A stretch of 64,000 nt of DNA from Streptomyces sp. R41 (GTDB lineage Bacteria > Actinomycetota > Actinomycetes > Streptomycetales > Streptomycetaceae): positions 9,221,001 through 9,285,000 of the forward strand of contig NZ_CP163443.1 of NCBI RefSeq assembly GCF_041053055.1, in the 5' to 3' direction. Within the stretch, counting starts at the first letter, position 1. The number at the start of each line of letters is the position of its first letter. The position numbers were made by a program, and so were the translations under genes. The notes below the pieces were generated by a model. The model was not told the DNA's origin, ran no database searches, and saw only the letters and a list, made by a program, of their open reading frames with translations. Below, piece after piece: positions 61,462 through 64,000 of the stretch.

Positions 61462-62640
61462 ATGAGGGCGATCGTCGTGGGGGCGGGCATCGGGGGACTG
61501 GCCGCGACGCTGAGCCTGCGCCGCGCCGGCCATGAGGTCACGCTTGTCGAGCAGACGCCGCGGTTCACCGAGGTCGGTGCCGGGATCCAGCTCGCGCCCA
61601 ACGCCACACGTGTGCTGCGCCGACTGGACCTGCTCGACGCGGTCGCCGCACAGGCCGCCCGCCCCTCCCACGTGAGCTTCCGCACCTGGTCCGATGGGGC
61701 CGAGATCTGCCGCTACACGCTGGGACGCGAGGCCGAGGACGAGTTCGGGGCGCCCTACCTGCTACTCCACCGGGCCGATCTGCACCAGGCACTTGCCGCC
61801 GCGGTGCCGCCCGGGTCGGTGCGCCTGAACACCGTCGTCGTGGGAATCGACCAGGACGACGAGTCGGCCTACGTGACCACGGCAAGCGGCGAGCGCTTGG
61901 GTGCGGACCTGGTCGTGGCCGCCGACGGGATACGGTCCGCGGCCCGCCAGTGGCTCTTCGGCGCGGACGAGGCGGTCTTCTCGAAAACCGCTGCCTATCG
62001 GGCGCTGCTCCCGGCCGACCAGGTGGCCGATCTGGACCTGCCGGAGCTCGCCGCCTGGCTCGGACCGGGCCGGCACTTCGTCCACTACTGGGTGCGTCGT
62101 GGGGAACTGCTCAACGTAGTGGCCGTGTTCGGGGCGGAGGCGGCGCAGGAGTCGTGGACCGCTCGGGCGGAGCCGGGAGAGCAGCTGCGCGAGTTCGACG
62201 GGTGGGACTCCAGGGTGCTCAAGGTTCTTGAACGCGCGGGGCAGGTGTTCCGCTACGGCATCTACACGCGTGCCCCGCTTGCGCGATGGAACGTCGGGCG
62301 GGTGACTCTGCTGGGCGACAGTGCCCACGCCATGGTGCCGTTCCAGGCGCAGGGTGCGGCGCAGGCGATCCTTGACGCGGCCGTGCTCGGCGACGCCCTC
62401 GCGGGTGCGACGCCGGCCGAGGTACCCGCCGGGCTCGACCGGTACGTGCGTCGGCGGCTCTCGACCGCCACGAGCGTGCAGACCGGTTCCGCGCGGGCGG
62501 GCGAGGAGTTCCACCTGCCGGACGGACCCGAAGCCCAGGCGCGGAACGCCCGCATGGCGGCATACGCGGCCGAGCACGGGTTCATGCCTCAAGCGACCGC
62601 GTGGGCCGTCGACGTCCTTGACCAACAGGCGCCATCGTGA
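61462..62640 (+). CDS. FAD-dependent aromatic monooxygenase (salicylate/3-hydroxybenzoate hydroxylase-like)
   Basis: 392 residues. The FAD motif AIVVGAGIGGLAATLSLRRA opens the protein, LGADLVVAADGIRSAARQWL is the DG motif, and VTLLGDSAHAMVPFQAQGAA is the GD motif of group A flavoprotein hydroxylases. EVGAGIQLAPNATRVLRRLD is typical of salicylate and 6-hydroxynicotinate type enzymes. It hydroxylates an aromatic acid using NAD(P)H. No ring-cleavage gene lies beside it; the hydroxyquinol pair at 54799-56732 is 5 kb away. Confidence 0.92.
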   Translation: MRAIVVGAGIGGLAATLSLRRAGHEVTLVEQTPRFTEVGAGIQLAPNATRVLRRLDLLDAVAAQAARPSHVSFRTWSDGAEICRYTLGREAEDEFGAPYLLLHRADLHQALAAAVPPGSVRLNTVVVGIDQDDESAYVTTASGERLGADLVVAADGIRSAARQWLFGADEAVFSKTAAYRALLPADQVADLDLPELAAWLGPGRHFVHYWVRRGELLNVVAVFGAEAAQESWTARAEPGEQLREFDGWDSRVLKVLERAGQVFRYGIYTRAPLARWNVGRVTLLGDSAHAMVPFQAQGAAQAILDAAVLGDALAGATPAEVPAGLDRYVRRRLSTATSVQTGSARAGEEFHLPDGPEAQARNARMAAYAAEHGFMPQATAWAVDVLDQQAPS

Positions 62641-62752
62641 GTGACCACGGGGTTGGCGGGCGGCCGGCCGGCGTTCTGATCGTGGTGATGGTGGCGCGGC
62701 GGCGGAGTGCGGCGGCAACGCGTGGGGACAGGGCCCTCTCTGTGCGGGTGCT

Positions 62753-62799
62753 CCGCGGGGGCAGGCAGGAGAAACCTCGTTGTCCACCTGCCCCCGCGG
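62753..62799. terminator. Hairpin between convergent genes
   Basis: A perfect 13-bp stem, CCGCGGGGGCAGG and its complement, with a 21-base loop, lies between the monooxygenase and the leftward small gene. It may terminate both. Confidence 0.65.
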
Positions 62800-62837
62800 A
62801 CCCGTACGGCACAGCGGGTCGCCCGGACGGACAGGGC

Positions 62838-63008
62838 TCACTGAGGACCGGGCTCGGGCTGAACTCCATCGCGCGTATTGAGCGCTTGCGTTGCCTGGTG
62901 CTGCGTCTGTTCGGCTGCCACGCGAGCTTCCGCCACGACGTCACCGCGTTCGCGTACCAGGCTCTCGTAGACCGGCAGATGATCGTTTCCGGTTGAGTTG
63001 GGTGTCAC
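62838..63008 (-). CDS. Small acidic protein of unknown function
   Basis: 56 residues from GTG with AAGGA upstream. The sequence (DHLPVYESLVRERGDVVAEA, then RVAAEQTQHQATQALNTRDG) predicts one long helix. Lower GC than the neighbours and clean codon use suggest a real gene. An overlapping frame just upstream (about 63010-63160) has RRRTTIAPAVIKDFGVLSGG, which faintly recalls Asp23/Gls24 proteins, but I do not call it. Confidence 0.5.
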   Translation of the reverse strand: MTPNSTGNDHLPVYESLVRERGDVVAEARVAAEQTQHQATQALNTRDGVQPEPGPQ

Positions 63009-63166
63009 AGGGCTGGTCCTTCTTGGTGTCGTACTTCGGGCCGCCTGAGAGGACCCCGAAATCCTTGATGACGGCAGGGGCAATCGTGGTTCGCCGTCGT
63101 GGGTCGTCTGGAATCAGAGGTCTGGATACGGTCACCCCATCGACCAGGACTGAGATCTGAATGCGG

Positions 63167-63523
63167 TCATGCGCGACCGAGCCGCGTAGCGATCCCATGC
63201 CCGACCAGCAGATAAATCAGAGCCGGCAGACCGTAATTGAGGAGAACACGAAGGCTCTCCGTGTCCATAGTGAAAATGTCTTGTGACCACCAGGCCAGCC
63301 AGTCGGCCGTTCCATGCACGAACTCGACGAAGACATTGGCTTCGTTGGCTCCGAGCAGGTGGAGCAGGATCCACAGACCCAGGAAAACGGCGGCGATGTC
63401 ACCGATCGTGTGGACAGCCAGGGCCGTCCGTCGGGCAGCGGACTGGCTCCGCTCGTAGCGGTGTGGGCCCTCCGGGGGTCGGCCGTAGGCGTGGGATCCG
63501 GGCATCGGGTCGGTATTGCTCAC
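63167..63523 (-). CDS. Small membrane protein of unknown function
   Basis: 118 residues from GTG 63523; an upstream in-frame start at 63574 is less likely. After a polar N-terminus (PMPGSHAYGRPPEGPHRYER) come three hydrophobic segments (TIGDIAAVFLGLWILLHLLG; FVEFVHGTADWLAWWSQDIF, weak; LLNYGLPALIYLLVGHGIAT). No known domain is recognised. It may be transcribed with the 56-residue gene downstream. Confidence 0.75.
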   Translation of the reverse strand: MSNTDPMPGSHAYGRPPEGPHRYERSQSAARRTALAVHTIGDIAAVFLGLWILLHLLGANEANVFVEFVHGTADWLAWWSQDIFTMDTESLRVLLNYGLPALIYLLVGHGIATRLGRA

Positions 63524-63815
63524 TGGAATCCAATCTGACGCATCACTTTGCGAGCCGAGGTGGGGGCAAAACACGCTCTGGGCTGTCTGTCAGGAGAATC
63601 TCCTGCCGCGTCACACACAGGTCGTCGCGCGGGCCCGTGTACGTCAGCGTCACGCAACCGCCGTCGCGTTACACGTCGATCGCGATATCCCAAATATGGG
63701 CACCTATTCTGCAACGTGCCCAAATGTGTGAGCGGGGTTTCTTTTGCCGACGGATAGTCGACCACCCGTGTGTGTATTCCGTGTTTCTTTGATGGCACCT
63801 CAAGGCAGAACGCAT
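63524..63815. other. AT-richer promoter region
   Basis: No gene. CCCAAATATGGG (63689-63700 or so) is an imperfect palindrome, and CCCAAATGTG recurs about 30 bases on. The region probably drives the leftward membrane-protein gene. Confidence 0.4.
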
Positions 63816-63849
63816 CACGGCCCGTCCACCTTTCGGTGGACGGGCCGTG
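63816..63849. terminator. Perfect 15-bp stem-loop
   Basis: CACGGCCCGTCCACC, loop TTTC, and the exact complement. It lies about 90 bases beyond the stop of the leftward gene at the window edge and is its probable terminator. Confidence 0.85.
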
Positions 63850-63940
63850 AGACAACTTCATCCAGAATCCGCCGCCGCAAGAACCCGCGCTGACGGGGCG
63901 AACACTTCTGAGCGTCCCGACATGCGTGCAGACCGTGGTG

Positions 63941-64000
63941 TCAGGCGCGAGGGCGGGCCGCGGGCCCCGGCAGGACCGTGACCTCGGTCGGGGACAGCGG
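63941..64000 (-). CDS. C-terminal end of a leftward gene
   Basis: The leftward frame from the window edge reads PLSPTEVTVLPGPAARPRA and stops with TGA at 63943-63941. The VTVLP ending is like several glycoside hydrolases, but 19 residues cannot support a call. Confidence 0.5.
   Translation of the reverse strand, partial: PLSPTEVTVLPGPAARPRA

Overview
The window comes from a high-GC actinomycete, almost certainly a Streptomyces. The evidence is GC-rich third codon positions, frequent GTG and TTG starts, GTGA/ATGA stop-start overlaps, a WhiB-type protein, a SpoIIE-like PP2C phosphatase fused to a kinase-like ATPase domain, and several families typical of that genus (DUF4916, DUF6480-like, SHOCT proteins). 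All calls were made by reading the sequence; no database search was run.

Region 1 (about 0.5-14.2 kb) is the most interesting part. It reads as a biosynthetic gene cluster for an aliphatic azoxy (N=N-O) natural product of the valanimycin / KA57-A / azodyrecin type. Rightward genes encode an ANPLAAL-repeat protein, an AarF/UbiB-type kinase, a carboxyl O-methyltransferase of the LCMT type, a small multi-spanning membrane protein (VlmO-like), a DUF2156 aminoacyl transferase (VlmA-like), a non-haem diiron oxygenase (VlmB-like), a membrane fatty acid desaturase and a secreted protein. Leftward genes encode an acyl-CoA-dehydrogenase-fold N-hydroxylase (VlmH-like), a thioester/NAD-dependent reductase, a class III aminotransferase, a SRPBCC protein, a flavin reductase (VlmR-like) and a lipase-like hydrolase. 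The inferred route is fatty acyl thioester to aldehyde, amine, hydroxylamine, aminoacyl hydroxylamine, hydrazine and azoxy, followed by desaturation and methyl esterification.

Region 2 (14.2-33.9 kb) holds a divergent MarR/YceI pair with operator-like repeats and decayed LacI, EamA and LysR pieces. It continues with a tightly overlapping catabolic operon behind an XRE-cupin regulator (M24/creatinase-fold enzyme, two TPP-dependent E1 subunits, amidohydrolase, bicupin, SDR, beta-hydroxyacid dehydrogenase), a WhiB-like protein, a thiolase, and an acyl-CoA ligase split by an IS200/IS605 element carrying intact-looking tnpA and tnpB. Housekeeping-like genes follow: TauE/SafE permease, HAD phosphatase, cobK and cobF (cobalamin), and DUF309.

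Region 3 (33.9-61.0 kb) lies between two identical tRNA-Pro(GGG) genes with similar flanks. It is a mosaic of accessory genes and gene debris: transposase, APH, MerB, LigD, APC permease, WhiB and SHOCT remnants. Intact genes include a LacI regulator, a SpoIIE phosphatase, a baeRF-type release-factor homologue, a VOC protein, an endonuclease III-like protein, DedA and DUF4916. There is also a compact operon of a caspase-like protease, an unknown protein and a metallo-beta-lactamase-fold protein, with a divergent DUF2235 hydrolase; this could be a defence or regulated-death module. A hydroxyquinol dioxygenase / maleylacetate reductase pair, a large lipoprotein and a Nep1-like protein close the region.

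Region 4 (61-64 kb) has an IS701 remnant, an FAD monooxygenase, two small leftward genes and the end of another gene at the window edge.
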